Of a stretch of 64,000 nucleotides of DNA, positions 1 through 9,953 are shown piece by piece. The notes beneath the pieces are model-generated. The model was not told the origin of the DNA, searched no databases, and saw only the letters and a list, made by a program, of their open reading frames with translations. The stretch comes from Pseudophaeobacter arcticus DSM 23566 (GTDB lineage Bacteria > Pseudomonadota > Alphaproteobacteria > Rhodobacterales > Rhodobacteraceae). The position numbers and the translations under genes are program-made. The stretch lies in NCBI RefSeq assembly GCF_000473205.1, contig NZ_KI421507.1:2409302-2473301 (forward strand). Reading direction: 5' to 3'. Each line of letters starts with the position of its first letter. Position 1 is the stretch's first letter.

Positions 1-1050
1 GGCTCCGCGCCAGCGTGCCTCATCTGCCAGCACGTCCTCTTCCAGGGTAACGCCGGTGCCGATCCAGATCCCGCGCGAGCGGTCATATTTCTGCAGCCCC
101 GTGCGCAGCGCATCCGCAGCCTCTGTCTGCATCTCGGCATCAATGGTCGCGCGCACCGACAGGCCGCCCGTGAAAAACTCGCCTTCGCCAAAGTTCTCGG
201 ACAGCTGGCGGCGGATCTCATCGGAAAAATAGTCACGAGGCGGCAGGGTGGTGCGGAAACTGGGGAAATCACCATTCTGCACCGAGCGCAGCGGCTGCTG
301 GACCTCGACGTTATAAACAGCTTCTGAGATGTAGCCGTTTTCAAACATTTCCCGCAGCACATAATCGCGCCGTTCCTTGAGGCGCTCTTTTCCGCGCACC
401 GGATGGAATTTTCCCGGTGCCTTGGGCATCGAGGCCAGCGTCGCCGCCTCATGCGGGGCCAGCTCGCCCAGGGTCTTGTTGAAATAGCTCTGCGCTGCGG
501 CCGTCACCCCATAGGAATTTTGCCCGAGGAAAATCTCGTTGAGATACAGCTCAAGGATCTGATCCTTGTTCAATGTCTCCTCCAGCCGGGTGGCGAGGAT
601 AATCTCTTTGATCTTGCGCGCGGCCTTACGGTCGCCGGACAGCAGGAAGTTCTTCATCACCTGTTGCGTGATCGTCGAGGCCCCCCGCACGTTACCCCCG
701 CGCGAGCGCACCGCCTCAACCGCAGCGGCGGCAATACCACGGGCATCATAGCCATTGTGGGAATAAAAATTCTTGTCCTCAGCCGAGATAAAAGCCTGCT
801 TTACCAAATCCGGGATATCCGCCGAAGGCGTAAACAGGCGCCGTTCCTTGGCAAATTCATCAATCATCCGCCCCTCGCCTGAATAAATTCGGCTGATGGT
901 TGGCGGCTGATACTGCGACAGGGATTCATGACTGGGAAGGTCGCGCCCGTAGATCCAGAAAATTGCCCCAAGAGTCAGCGCCACCATGGCAATGCCAAGG
1001 GTAATGGTACTGAAGATGGAACCAAAGAAGGATAGAATATACCTAAGCAC
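1..1050 (-). CDS. mrcA: Penicillin-binding protein 1A (bifunctional transglycosylase/transpeptidase), N-terminal part
   Basis: Inner-membrane class A PBP that polymerises and cross-links peptidoglycan. The reading frame is open from a GTG at 1050 to the window edge (350 codons), so the transpeptidase domain is missing here only because the window ends. Residues 1-35 form one membrane anchor. The glycosyltransferase domain follows, with the catalytic EDKNFYSHNGYD motif near residues 91-102 and the GASTITQQVMKN motif near 123-134. The GTG start is chosen because the hydrophobic anchor begins directly after it; an ATG lies within the anchor. It lies 251 bases downstream of the amidase gene on the same strand, so both encode wall enzymes and may share transcription. 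Confidence 0.93.
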   Translation of the reverse strand, partial: MLRYILSFFGSIFSTITLGIAMVALTLGAIFWIYGRDLPSHESLSQYQPPTISRIYSGEGRMIDEFAKERRLFTPSADIPDLVKQAFISAEDKNFYSHNGYDARGIAAAAVEAVRSRGGNVRGASTITQQVMKNFLLSGDRKAARKIKEIILATRLEETLNKDQILELYLNEIFLGQNSYGVTAAAQSYFNKTLGELAPHEAATLASMPKAPGKFHPVRGKERLKERRDYVLREMFENGYISEAVYNVEVQQPLRSVQNGDFPSFRTTLPPRDYFSDEIRRQLSENFGEGEFFTGGLSVRATIDAEMQTEAADALRTGLQKYDRSRGIWIGTGVTLEEDVLADEARWRGA

Positions 1051-1301
1051 GGATGCGGCCTTTCACGCGGGGTGCCGCCTATATAGGAGGGCATGAGCCT
1101 GGGGTCAAAAGCGGAAACAGCGGAAAAATGCCGCCAAGGGGGGAAAAACACCTCTCAAGGCCCACTCAAGGCGCCAGCCCCCCTTTGCCTGTCCTGCCGA
1201 AATCTGGAATCGCCCACCTAATCGCCCACCAAGAAGGGCGAAACCAAAGCTGCCACATTGGCTGCCGGGTCTATCGCGTGACGCCCCGCAACTGACGCCC
1301 T

Positions 1302-2537
1302 TTACTGACGCACAAGGGCGCGGCGCGCCTCATCTTCTATACGCCAGTTAATCAATCCCTTTAGCATCGCAGTTGCTGTTTGTCGGCGCCATTCAGGGTC
1401 CTGCAAATTGGCCAGATCACGGGCGCTGGACAAAAAACCGATCTCAACCAGAACCGAAGGGATATCGGCGGATTTCAACACCGAAAACCCCGCAGATCGC
1501 AATGGCTTACGATTGAGCGGCCCGCCCTGCTCCTTCAACCCGGCAACCAGGGCCCGCGCCAGGGCCTGGCTGCGGGGCTGGGTCTCCTGGCGTGCCAGAT
1601 CCAGCATCACCCCGACAACCAGATCATCGGTTTGGCTCAGATCGGTTCCCGACAGCAGATCAGCGCGATCATGGCGCTCTGCCAGGCTGGCCGAGGCGGC
1701 ATCGGTGGCTTCTTGCGACAGGGTGTAGACGGTGGAGCCATGGGCGTGACCCTGGGTCAGCGAATCTGCATGTAGGGAAATAAACAAATCCGCCCCGGCC
1801 TGATGCGCCAGCGCCGTGCGCCGCTCAAGCGAGACAAAGTAATCCCCATCCCGGGTGACCTGAACCGCAAACTGACCCGAGCGCACCAGAACCTCACCCA
1901 GCTCCAGCGCAAACTGCAACATCAGGTCTTTCTCGACGATACCGCCCGCGGCCTTGGCCCCCGGATCAATACCGCCGTGCCCCGGATCCAGCACCACCAG
2001 CAGTGGCGCGTTTTCATCCCGGTACGGCAGCACATCCAAAGCCTGCGGTGCAGGCAGATCCCAACGGGCATCCTGCGGCGCACCGGCCGCTTTGGCAAAG
2101 TCCTCTGGTGTACTGGGCTGCAACTCCACCTTGAGCACCGCCGCCGCCGTCACCGGGTCGACCTCAAGCGCTGCTGCTGCGACAACCATCGGCTCGGCAA
2201 GTTCCAGCACCATCCGCGACCAGCCGGGAACATAGGTGCCAAATTGAACCGAAGCGACAGCCTCGCCGCTCAAAAACGCATCCGGGTCGAGCCCGGTCCA
2301 GTCGACCTCCTGAAAATCCAGCACCAGCCGCGCAGGCCCATCCAAGGTGAACAGCCGGTAGGGCACCCCCTGGCTAAGTCCAAGCTGAAAATCCACGCCC
2401 CGACCGGTATCGCTGATCCGCGAGACCTCGCTGGTGACGCGGGCCAGACCGCTGAACTCCTGCGCCGAAGCAAAAGACCCCATGAGGCAAAGCCCCGCCA
2501 GCCAGAGAGCTGTCATCGCCGCGTTTAATCTGCCCAT
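1302..2537 (-). CDS. amiC: N-acetylmuramoyl-L-alanine amidase, AmiC-type with AMIN domain
   Basis: Periplasmic zinc amidase that cuts the amide bond between muramic acid and the stem peptide during cell separation. The 411-residue protein has a signal peptide (1-25, ending ASA-Q), an AMIN septal-targeting domain (about 30-140) and an Amidase_3 domain (about 178-395). Expected ligands and catalytic residues are visible: H187 in DPGHGG, E202 in VEKD, H256 in SLHAD and E365 in VEIGFLS. Length is normal for the family. It precedes mrcA on the same strand. AmiC-type enzymes usually need an activator such as EnvC, which is not in this window. Confidence 0.93.
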   Translation of the reverse strand: MGRLNAAMTALWLAGLCLMGSFASAQEFSGLARVTSEVSRISDTGRGVDFQLGLSQGVPYRLFTLDGPARLVLDFQEVDWTGLDPDAFLSGEAVASVQFGTYVPGWSRMVLELAEPMVVAAAALEVDPVTAAAVLKVELQPSTPEDFAKAAGAPQDARWDLPAPQALDVLPYRDENAPLLVVLDPGHGGIDPGAKAAGGIVEKDLMLQFALELGEVLVRSGQFAVQVTRDGDYFVSLERRTALAHQAGADLFISLHADSLTQGHAHGSTVYTLSQEATDAASASLAERHDRADLLSGTDLSQTDDLVVGVMLDLARQETQPRSQALARALVAGLKEQGGPLNRKPLRSAGFSVLKSADIPSVLVEIGFLSSARDLANLQDPEWRRQTATAMLKGLINWRIEDEARRALVRQ

Positions 2538-2641
2538 ATCCTGCCCCTGCCCTTTGCCTATGGCCTTTGTGTTATCCTAGTCGCCACGCCAGGAAGAGAT
2601 CAAACCGCCTGCGCGCCAGTTTGCCGCTTTATCCGCCTCGT

Positions 2642-3787
2642 TCAGCCACGCGCCGCCATAAACCGTTTGAGACGGCTAAGACCCTCCTCGATGTCAGCGG
2701 TGCCGCGTGCATAGGAAAACCGCAGCGTTGTGGCGCCACGCACCGGATCAAAGTCCAGACCCGGTGTCACAGCCACGCCCGCCTTTTCAAGGATTTCAGC
2801 GGCAAAGCTGCGGCTGTCCGTGGTCAGGTCAGACACATCGGCATAGACATAAAAGGCACCATCCGGTGGCGCGATCTTGTCAAAGCCGGCAGCGGGCAGC
2901 CCCTCCAGCATCAGCTGGCGGTTGCGGGCATAAACCGCAAGGTTTTCGCGCATCTCGTCCTGGCAATCCAGCGCCGCCAGAGCGGCGACCTGGCTGGCAT
3001 GGGGCGCGCAGATAAACATGTTCTGCGCCAGACGTTCGATCACCCGCACATGATCTTCGGGCACCACCATCCAGCCAACCCGCCAGCCGGTCATGGAAAA
3101 AAACTTGGAAAAGGAGTTGATGACATAGCAGTCATCGGTGAGTTCCAGCGCGGTGACCGCCTTGGCCTCATACTCCAGACCGTGGTAGATCTCATCCGAA
3201 ATAAATGCGGCGTCCTGCGCCCTGGCGGCGTCAATGAGGCTGCTCATTGCCCCGTGATCAAGCATCGTGCCCGTGGGATTGCCCGGCGAGGCCACCATCA
3301 GCCCGGCCAGATTCAGCCCCTCCAGATCAGCGGCCACCGGTTGCAGCCGGTTTTCCGGCGCGGTCTCGATATCAACAGGGGTCAGCCCCAGCGCCGACAA
3401 GATCTGACGATAGGAGGGATAGCCCGGTGCGCCAATGCCGACCCGGTCGCCGCTGTCAAACAGCGCAGTAAAACCCAGCAGAAAAGCCCCGGAAGAGCCG
3501 GGTGTGACCACCACCCGGTCCGGGTTCAGGTCAACATCATACCATTCCCCATACAGCTGCGCGATGCGGCGTCTCAGGGCCGGTAAACCCAGCGCCACGG
3601 TATAGCCCAGGCTATTGTCATCCAGCGCATCAGCCAGAGCCCGCCGCGCCGCCATTGGCGCCCCGGTCGAGGGCTGGCCCACTTCCATATGGATGATGTG
3701 GCGCCCCTGCTCTTCGGCCTGACGGGCGGCCTCCATCACATCCATCACAATGAAGGGATCGACGTTTGATCTGCTTGAGTTTCGCAT
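2642..3787 (-). CDS. Pyridoxal-phosphate-dependent aminotransferase, class I/II
   Basis: Cytosolic fold-type I aminotransferase of about 381 residues. Visible marks are the N-terminal VGQPSTGAP substrate motif, the ASPGNPTGT motif, the DEIYHGL segment and the PLP-lysine motif NSFSKFFSMTGWRVGW. The start at 3787 is preferred over 3811 because GGGAGA sits five bases ahead of it. The substrate cannot be assigned; aspartate- or alanine-type transamination is possible. It is divergent from the M48 protease gene, with only about 22 bases between start codons. Confidence 0.88.
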   Translation of the reverse strand: MRNSSRSNVDPFIVMDVMEAARQAEEQGRHIIHMEVGQPSTGAPMAARRALADALDDNSLGYTVALGLPALRRRIAQLYGEWYDVDLNPDRVVVTPGSSGAFLLGFTALFDSGDRVGIGAPGYPSYRQILSALGLTPVDIETAPENRLQPVAADLEGLNLAGLMVASPGNPTGTMLDHGAMSSLIDAARAQDAAFISDEIYHGLEYEAKAVTALELTDDCYVINSFSKFFSMTGWRVGWMVVPEDHVRVIERLAQNMFICAPHASQVAALAALDCQDEMRENLAVYARNRQLMLEGLPAAGFDKIAPPDGAFYVYADVSDLTTDSRSFAAEILEKAGVAVTPGLDFDPVRGATTLRFSYARGTADIEEGLSRLKRFMAARG

Positions 3788-3809
3788 GATGATCTCCCAT
3801 GGTGCGCGC

Positions 3810-5162
3810 ATGACTTTTGACCGTTTCTCTCGGCTGGCGTCAATCCCGGCTGTGGTGTTTTGCCTGCTCGTCTACACCGCCACCTGTGTCCAGGCGGCGA
3901 CGATTACGCTATTGCGGGATGCGGATATCGAACAGGGCCTGTCCCGGCTGGCCGCGCCTGTGCTGCGCGCCGCCGGGCTGAATGCAAAACGCCTGCGCGT
4001 TCTGGTGGTGAATGACTCCCAGTTTAATGCCTTTGTTTTGGACAGCCGCACAATTTTTATCAACTATGGCCTGATCCTGAAGGTCACCAGCCCTGAAATG
4101 CTGCAGGCGGTGATTGCCCATGAGGCGGCCCATATTTCCAATGGGCATCTGGCCCGAAGAATGCAGAATCTGCAATCCGCCGGCACTGCAGCCGGGCTGG
4201 GCCTGGCCCTCGCCGCCCTGGCTGCCGCTGCCGGAGCCAGCGAGGCCGCGGGCGGGATCGCAATTGGCACCCAGAGCTCAGCCTTGCGTGGCTTCCTGTC
4301 TCATACCCGCGCCGAAGAATCCTCGGCGGATCGCGCCGCCGCCCGCTATCTCAAGGCGGCTGGCATTGACCCACAGGGGCTGGTGGATCTGCACAAGATT
4401 TTTGCCGGCCAGGAAGTGCTGAGCGTGGCAAACCAGGACCCCTACATGCGGTCCCATCCCCTGAGCCGGGACCGCATCCGCGCCGCCGAGGCCTTTGTCA
4501 CCTCACATGGCCACACCAGCGCGGCCGATCCGCAGGCCGAGTATTGGTTTGCCCGGATCCGCGGCAAGCTCTCTGCCTTCAAACGCGCCCCCAAATGGAG
4601 CCTGCGCCGCGCCAAGGAAGAGCTCCACAGGGACATTCGCCTGATGCGTGAGGCCATTGCCTACCACCGGCGCAATGATCTGCAAAAGGCGCTGCGCAGT
4701 ATGAATGGCGCCCTGTCCATCCGTCCCGATGATGCCTTCTACCACGAGCTCAAAGGCCAGATTTTGTTTGAAAACCGCCGCTGGAACGACGCCAAGAATA
4801 GCTTTGCCCGTGCGGTTCAGCTCTCGCCTTCCGACCCTCTGGTTCTGGCCAGCTATGGCCGGGCGCAATTGGCAGCAGGGGCGCCAACTGCGGCCCTGAA
4901 AACAATGGAAAAGTCCCGCAGTCTGGATTTTCGCAATGCACTCTTGCTGCGGGATATGTCACAGGCCTATGCCAAGGCCGGACAAAACGGTATGGCAGCT
5001 TTGGTGACTGCCGAACGCTACGCTCTTGCCGGGCGTTTCGAAGATGCAGGCCTGCACGCAAAACGCGCTGTCGCGCTTCTGCCACGTGGGTCTGCCACCT
5101 GGCGCCGCGCTCAGGATGTTGTGTTGGCCTATGAACAAAGTCAAAAAAGGAAACGACGATGA
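3810..5162 (+). CDS. M48 family metalloprotease with TPR domain (BepA/YfgC-like)
   Basis: Predicted periplasmic zinc protease of about 450 residues, of the kind that assists or degrades outer-membrane proteins. A signal peptide covers residues 1-30 (ending VQAA). The HEXXH motif is HEAAH at 104-108, and the third ligand is probably E170 in RAEESSAD. The C-terminal half (about 285-445) is made of TPR-like helices. An upstream in-frame ATG at 3750 exists, but 3810 places the signal peptide at the N-terminus. The stop overlaps the next ATG by four bases, so it is translationally coupled to the DsbA-like gene. Confidence 0.9.
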   Translation: MTFDRFSRLASIPAVVFCLLVYTATCVQAATITLLRDADIEQGLSRLAAPVLRAAGLNAKRLRVLVVNDSQFNAFVLDSRTIFINYGLILKVTSPEMLQAVIAHEAAHISNGHLARRMQNLQSAGTAAGLGLALAALAAAAGASEAAGGIAIGTQSSALRGFLSHTRAEESSADRAAARYLKAAGIDPQGLVDLHKIFAGQEVLSVANQDPYMRSHPLSRDRIRAAEAFVTSHGHTSAADPQAEYWFARIRGKLSAFKRAPKWSLRRAKEELHRDIRLMREAIAYHRRNDLQKALRSMNGALSIRPDDAFYHELKGQILFENRRWNDAKNSFARAVQLSPSDPLVLASYGRAQLAAGAPTAALKTMEKSRSLDFRNALLLRDMSQAYAKAGQNGMAALVTAERYALAGRFEDAGLHAKRAVALLPRGSATWRRAQDVVLAYEQSQKRKRR

Positions 5163-5929
5163 AACCTCTTTCGCGCATGGCCTCCGGGGTCGCAACCGCT
5201 GCGGCGCTCGTATTGGGCAGCCTTCCGGCGCAGGCCTTTGACCTAGGCGCTATGACCGCAGAGGAACGCGCTGCCTTTGGAGCCGAAGTGCGCGCCTATC
5301 TGATGGAGCACCCCGAAGTGATCCTGGAGGCGGTCAATCTGCTGGAGCAGCAGCAGGCCGCAGATGAGGCCAACCGGGATGTGGCCCTGGTCGCCGCCAA
5401 TCAGGACGAGCTGTACAACGATGGCTATTCCTGGGTTGGGGGCAACCCCGAGGGCGATATTACCCTGGTTGAATTTATGGACTACCGCTGTGGCTACTGC
5501 CGCAAAGCCGCCCCAGAAGTTGCCGAGCTGCTGCAGGCAGACGGAAATATCCGGCTCATCGTCAAAGAATTCCCCATTCTGGGAGAGGCCTCGGTCTTTG
5601 CCTCCCGGTTTGCGGTTGCCACAAAACAAATCGCGGGGGATGAGGCCTATGAACAGGTCCATGACGCCCTGATCACAATAAGCAGCGAGTTGAATGAGGT
5701 CACCATGCGCCGCCTGGCAGAGGGGCTGTCGCTCGACGCGGATGCCATCTTGGCCGCGATGGATTCAGAAGCCGTCACCAACGAGCTGCGCCGCACCCGC
5801 GCTCTGGCGCAGAACCTGGCCATTTCCGGCACGCCGACCTTTGTGCTCGGCAACCAGCTGCTGCGGGGCTACCTGCCTGCTGATCAGCTGAAAATCATGG
5901 TCGATGAGCAGCGCGAAGAAAACAGCTGA
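5159..5929 (+). CDS. DsbA family thiol-disulfide oxidoreductase
   Basis: Periplasmic thioredoxin-fold protein of 256 residues. A signal peptide (1-26, ending AQA) is followed by a helical N-terminal segment, then the thioredoxin core with the CGYC active site at 111-114 in a MDYRCGYCRK context and a cis-proline in SGTPTFVLG near 228. The extra N-terminal region resembles ScsC/BdbD-like DsbA relatives that can oligomerise. It is coupled to the M48 protease by an ATGA overlap, which suggests a shared role in envelope protein folding quality control. A strong hairpin terminator follows. Confidence 0.9.
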   Translation: MKPLSRMASGVATAAALVLGSLPAQAFDLGAMTAEERAAFGAEVRAYLMEHPEVILEAVNLLEQQQAADEANRDVALVAANQDELYNDGYSWVGGNPEGDITLVEFMDYRCGYCRKAAPEVAELLQADGNIRLIVKEFPILGEASVFASRFAVATKQIAGDEAYEQVHDALITISSELNEVTMRRLAEGLSLDADAILAAMDSEAVTNELRRTRALAQNLAISGTPTFVLGNQLLRGYLPADQLKIMVDEQREENS

Positions 5930-5948
5930 TCCAGCTGACAAGACAAAT

Positions 5949-5980
5949 AAAGGGCGCCCAAACAGGCGCCCTTTATTTTA
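5949..5980 (+). terminator. Bidirectional hairpin terminator
   Basis: Perfect 10-base stem AAAGGGCGCC / GGCGCCCTTT (5949-5958 and 5965-5974) with a six-base loop, followed by ATTTTA. Flanking A and T tracts let it serve both the rightward dsbA-like operon and the leftward ispG gene. Confidence 0.85.
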
Positions 5981-5982
5981 TT

Positions 5983-6041
5983 GCAGACAGGTATTGAGTG
6001 CAGACAGGTATTGAGTGCAGACGGGTTTGAGTGCAGACGGG
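5983..6041. repeat. Short tandem repeat, 17-base unit
   Basis: GCAGACAGGTATTGAGT occurs twice back to back (5983-5999, 6000-6016), then a degenerate 16-base copy (6017-6032) and a partial copy (6033-6041). It lies between a terminator and the end of ispG and has no coding sense. Confidence 0.85.
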
Positions 6042-6073
6042 CCTTTATTGAAACCGGGCCGGTTTGCGAGCGA

Positions 6074-7201
6074 TCAGTCCCCGACTTCCAGCGCCTCCTT
6101 GGCAGCGATCTCAGAAGCCTTTTTCTCCACCTCTTCAACGATGTGATCCACCATGGCTTCGTTGCTCATCTTGTGGCTCGCCTTGCCGGCCAAATAGACC
6201 ATACCAGCCCCGGCGCCGCCACCGGTAAAGCCAACATCGGTCATCAGTGCCTCGCCCGGGCCATTCACCACGCAGCCGATGATCGACAGGCTCAGCGGTG
6301 TGTGGATGTGGGCCAGTCGGTCTTCCAGCGCCTCAACGGTTTTGATCACGTCAAACCCCTGCCGCGCGCAGGAGGGGCAGGAGATGATGTTTACGCCGCG
6401 ATGGCGCAGCCCCAGGGATTTGAGGATCTCAAAGCCCACCTTAACCTCTTCGACCGGATCCGCCGAAAGACTGACACGCAGGGTGTCGCCAATGCCCATC
6501 CACAACAGCTGACCCAGACCGATGGCCGATTTGATGGTGCCGGACACAAAGCCGCCTGCCTCGGTCACCCCGATATGGATCGGCGCGTCGGTGGCATCGG
6601 CCAGTTGTTGATAGGCGGCGGCAGTCATAAAGACATCCGAAGCCTTGAGGGAAATCTTGAAATTGTGGAAATCATGATCCTCCAGGATCCTGATATGATC
6701 CAGGCCGCTTTCAACCATGGCAGCCGGACAGGGCTCAGCATATTTGTCCAACAGGTGCTTTTCCAACGAGCCCGCGTTGACGCCAATGCGAATGGCACAA
6801 TCATGGTCGCGGGCCGCCCGGATGACCTCAGCGACGCGTTTCTCATCGCCGATATTGCCGGGATTGATCCGCAGGCAGGCCGCGCCCGCCTCGGCGGCCT
6901 CAATGCCACGTTTGTAGTGGAAATGGATATCCGCAACAATTGGAACCGGGCTTTCGGCAACAATCTCTTTCAAGGCCTTGGAGGAGGCCTCATCCGGCAC
7001 CGAGACCCGCACCAGATCCGCACCCGCCTCGGCTGCAGCCAGAACCTGGGCAATGGTGCCGGGAATATCCGTGGTCAGCGTATTGGTCATGGTCTGCACT
7101 GCGATGGGGGCATCCCCACCAATGGCAACCTTGCCAACGTGAATCTGACGGCTTTTACGGCGCTCGATATTGCGCCAGGGGCGAATGTGATTCATCGACA
7201 T
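6074..7201 (-). CDS. ispG: 4-hydroxy-3-methylbut-2-en-1-yl diphosphate synthase (flavodoxin)
   Basis: Cytosolic [4Fe-4S] enzyme of the MEP isoprenoid pathway that converts ME-cPP to HMBPP. The 375-residue protein has the TIM-barrel N-terminal half ([15 protein letters not shown] start, then [10 protein letters not shown]) and the C-terminal iron-sulfur domain, with cysteines in ISCPSCAR and [10 protein letters not shown]. Length is typical of the alphaproteobacterial form. It lies directly downstream of the RodZ-like gene on the same strand, with 170 bases between them. Confidence 0.96.
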   Translation of the reverse strand: MSMNHIRPWRNIERRKSRQIHVGKVAIGGDAPIAVQTMTNTLTTDIPGTIAQVLAAAEAGADLVRVSVPDEASSKALKEIVAESPVPIVADIHFHYKRGIEAAEAGAACLRINPGNIGDEKRVAEVIRAARDHDCAIRIGVNAGSLEKHLLDKYAEPCPAAMVESGLDHIRILEDHDFHNFKISLKASDVFMTAAAYQQLADATDAPIHIGVTEAGGFVSGTIKSAIGLGQLLWMGIGDTLRVSLSADPVEEVKVGFEILKSLGLRHRGVNIISCPSCARQGFDVIKTVEALEDRLAHIHTPLSLSIIGCVVNGPGEALMTDVGFTGGGAGAGMVYLAGKASHKMSNEAMVDHIVEEVEKKASEIAAKEALEVGD

Positions 7202-7371
7202 GCAGGCTGATCCCGGTTGACCCTCGTTGGGTGTTAATTAAGGGCTCTGCACTGGCGCTGCAATGGGGCGTGCAGGCCCGCACCCCCAAGAGATCGGTTT
7301 TCTTTTACTGTGAAGAAGACATAGCAGCGCAAATTGGCGGAACCTGCCAAGATACCCGCATTTCGTCGCCC

Positions 7372-8622
7372 CTATTCGGAGGCGGGCGAGGTTTGCAGGG
7401 CGGCAACCATGGTTGCCAAGGCGCTGTTTTTCCCATCGGTCAAATCGGCAACCTCAAAGCGTTCCAACACGCCATCCACCGACAGATCGACATTTTTGCT
7501 CACCTGACCGCGTTTGCCGACCGGGCCAAAATGATCGCCATTGACAGCAAAGTAGATTGCGCCGCTTTCGCCGGTGCGCAGCTTTGGCGCCTCTTCGGTC
7601 AGGGGAACCGAAAAACTGTCGCCTGCGTTCATGATGGCTTCAAAGATAACCGAGCCATCCGCCGCGGTGACCTGCACCCAAGAGGGGCGCACGGCCACCA
7701 TTTCGACACCGGGAGATACACTTTCAACAACCTGTGGAACCGCAAGCCCCAGAGGCCCGGCAGAGGGTTGGCTTGCTTCGGCGAGGGTCAGGCTGGGCAG
7801 TTCAGGCACGGCAAAGTTGCCCAGGCTTCCGGGGTTCAGCGTCGCGATAGGGGCATCGCGTGCCACCAGAACCGGTACATCCAGCGCCCGTGGGCGATAC
7901 AGACGATCCAGCGCCGCCGCAGCCATATCGGTTTCATTGACAGAATAAGACGCGGCACCGGAACTGCGCTGCGCGCCCTGAAGCGGGTCGACATCAGCCA
8001 AAACCAACGGCGTCTGCTCAACAGGAGCATATTGCACCTGTTGCACTTCTTTCAGGATGCTCAACCCGCCGTATCCAATCCCGGCGATCAATCCCACCAG
8101 CACCATCAGCGAGCCAATGGCACGAGGTTCAATCTGGGCAAAAACGCCACTAGCAGCGGGGGCAAAGGGCGTGGTTGGTGCAGTAAATGCGCCGCTTCCC
8201 AGCCCCCCGCTTTTGGTGATTGGTGCGACAACTATCTTGCGAGAAGAGGCTTGCGACGACATGCCATGGGCAACGGCAAAGCCGCTTTCGCGGCAGAAGG
8301 TATCAAAGGCAACTTCAGCATCCATATTCAGATACCGTGCGTAGGACCGCACATAGCCCGCGATAAAACCGGGGGTATCAAAAACCGAAGGATCCGAATT
8401 TTCGATTGCAGCTATATAGGAAGCTTTGATGCGGAGCTCACGTTGGACGTCCAGCAGGGATTTCCCCATGGTCGCCCGCTCGCCGCGCATCATATCGCCG
8501 AGGCGCAATTCATAGTCATCGAAACTCTTCGGAGCTGAGATTTGCTCATGCTCCATCGACTTGCGCAAAGTGAGGCGCCTAATCATGCCCGCTGTCCCAT
8601 CATAGCCTGCCGCATTCGACAT
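7372..8622 (-). CDS. RodZ-like membrane protein with HTH and DUF4115 domains
   Basis: Protein of 416 residues with the layout of the cell-shape factor RodZ. A cytoplasmic helix-turn-helix domain (about 35-110: LGDMMRGERATMGKSLLDV, then YIAAIE) precedes a single membrane helix near 175-195, and a periplasmic DUF4115 domain (about 305-400) ends the protein. In studied bacteria RodZ links MreB to the wall machinery. Two starts are possible: 8622, used here, and an in-frame ATG at 8556, neither with a strong ribosome binding site. It lies between hemA and ispG, all leftward. Confidence 0.85.
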   Translation of the reverse strand: MSNAAGYDGTAGMIRRLTLRKSMEHEQISAPKSFDDYELRLGDMMRGERATMGKSLLDVQRELRIKASYIAAIENSDPSVFDTPGFIAGYVRSYARYLNMDAEVAFDTFCRESGFAVAHGMSSQASSRKIVVAPITKSGGLGSGAFTAPTTPFAPAASGVFAQIEPRAIGSLMVLVGLIAGIGYGGLSILKEVQQVQYAPVEQTPLVLADVDPLQGAQRSSGAASYSVNETDMAAAALDRLYRPRALDVPVLVARDAPIATLNPGSLGNFAVPELPSLTLAEASQPSAGPLGLAVPQVVESVSPGVEMVAVRPSWVQVTAADGSVIFEAIMNAGDSFSVPLTEEAPKLRTGESGAIYFAVNGDHFGPVGKRGQVSKNVDLSVDGVLERFEVADLTDGKNSALATMVAALQTSPASE

Positions 8623-8717
8623 CTTATGGCACTAAACGAATCACCCCGCGATTCGTCCGCACCTTTTCATTAAGGGAAATATAGCACACTCAACTATTTT
8701 GAACACAAATCTGTGCT

Positions 8718-9953
8718 CTAGCCCGCCAGTTCGGCACGATTCAGCGCACAATGCGACCAAAGACTGTCCATCGCCTGCACCAGGTGATCGACTTCTGAGG
8801 GACCATGCACGGGTGATGGTGTAAACCGCAGCCGTTCGGTACCGCGTGGCACTGTGGGGAAATTGATCGGCTGCACGTAGAGGCCGAACTCGGACAGCAG
8901 CATATCGCTGAGCTTTTTTGTATGAACAGGATCGCCAACAATCACCGGAACGATGTGGCTGCCATGGTCAATAATCGGGAGCCCCAATCCTTTCAGGCGA
9001 AGTTTCAGAGCCTTGGCCAATTCCTGGTGCTTCTCTCGCAGCTCTGGATGCTCTTTGAGATAAGCCACCGAAGCTGCGGCACCTGCTGCAACCGCAGGGG
9101 ACAGGGACGTGGTGAAGATAAAGCCGGGCGCATAAGAGCGAATCGCGTCGCACATTTTCTCCGAGGCAGCGATATATCCGCCCATAACCCCGTAAGCCTT
9201 GGCCAGGGTACCGTTGATGATATCAATGCGATGGGCCAGATTGTCCCGCTCGGCAACACCACCACCGCGGGGGCCATAAAGCCCAACGGCATGGACCTCA
9301 TCAATATAGGTCAATGCGCCAAATTCATCGGCCAGATCACAGATTTCCTTAATCGGGCCAAAATCACCGTCCATTGAATAAACAGATTCAAAGGCGATCA
9401 ATTTGGGCGCGGCAGGATCGTCTGCTTGCAGCAGTTCTCGCAGATGCGCGACGTCATTGTGGCGGAACACCCGCTTGTCGCCACCATTGCGGCGCACACC
9501 TTCGATCATCGAGGCATGGTTCAGCGCATCCGAATAGATGATCAACCCGGGAAACAGTTTTGGCAGCGTCGAAAGCGTCGCATCATTGGCGATATAGGCG
9601 GAGGTAAACAGCAGGGCGGCCTCTTTGCGGTGCAGATCCGCCAGCTCGGCCTCCAGGCGTTTGTGATAAACCGTGGTGCCCGAAATATTGCGGGTGCCGC
9701 CAGATCCGGCGCCGGTGGCATCAATGGCCTCGTGCATGGCCTGCAACACAACCGGGTTCTGCCCCATGCCAAGATAGTCGTTGCCACACCAAACCGTGAT
9801 GTCCTGACGGCTGCCATCGGGCCGCGTCCAAACCGCATGCGGAAACTGACCGTTTTTGCGTTCGATGTCGATAAAGGTGCGGTACCGCCCCTCTTCGTGT
9901 AGACGATCAATGGCGGCGTCGAGTTTCGCGGAATAGTCCACCGGCTTCTCCAT
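8718..9953 (-). CDS. hemA: 5-aminolevulinate synthase
   Basis: PLP enzyme that condenses glycine and succinyl-CoA to 5-aminolevulinate, the Shemin route used by alphaproteobacteria. Length is about 411 residues. Marks include the glycine-rich [13 protein letters not shown], the [10 protein letters not shown] motif and the PLP lysine in [13 protein letters not shown]. The ATG at 9953 is preferred over the TTG at 9962. An FNR-type box lies about 146 bases upstream, which fits oxygen control of tetrapyrrole synthesis. Rhodobacter species have a second isozyme (HemT); from the sequence alone this copy cannot be told from that paralogue, but the FNR box favours hemA. Confidence 0.95.
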   Translation of the reverse strand: MEKPVDYSAKLDAAIDRLHEEGRYRTFIDIERKNGQFPHAVWTRPDGSRQDITVWCGNDYLGMGQNPVVLQAMHEAIDATGAGSGGTRNISGTTVYHKRLEAELADLHRKEAALLFTSAYIANDATLSTLPKLFPGLIIYSDALNHASMIEGVRRNGGDKRVFRHNDVAHLRELLQADDPAAPKLIAFESVYSMDGDFGPIKEICDLADEFGALTYIDEVHAVGLYGPRGGGVAERDNLAHRIDIINGTLAKAYGVMGGYIAASEKMCDAIRSYAPGFIFTTSLSPAVAAGAAASVAYLKEHPELREKHQELAKALKLRLKGLGLPIIDHGSHIVPVIVGDPVHTKKLSDMLLSEFGLYVQPINFPTVPRGTERLRFTPSPVHGPSEVDHLVQAMDSLWSHCALNRAELAG

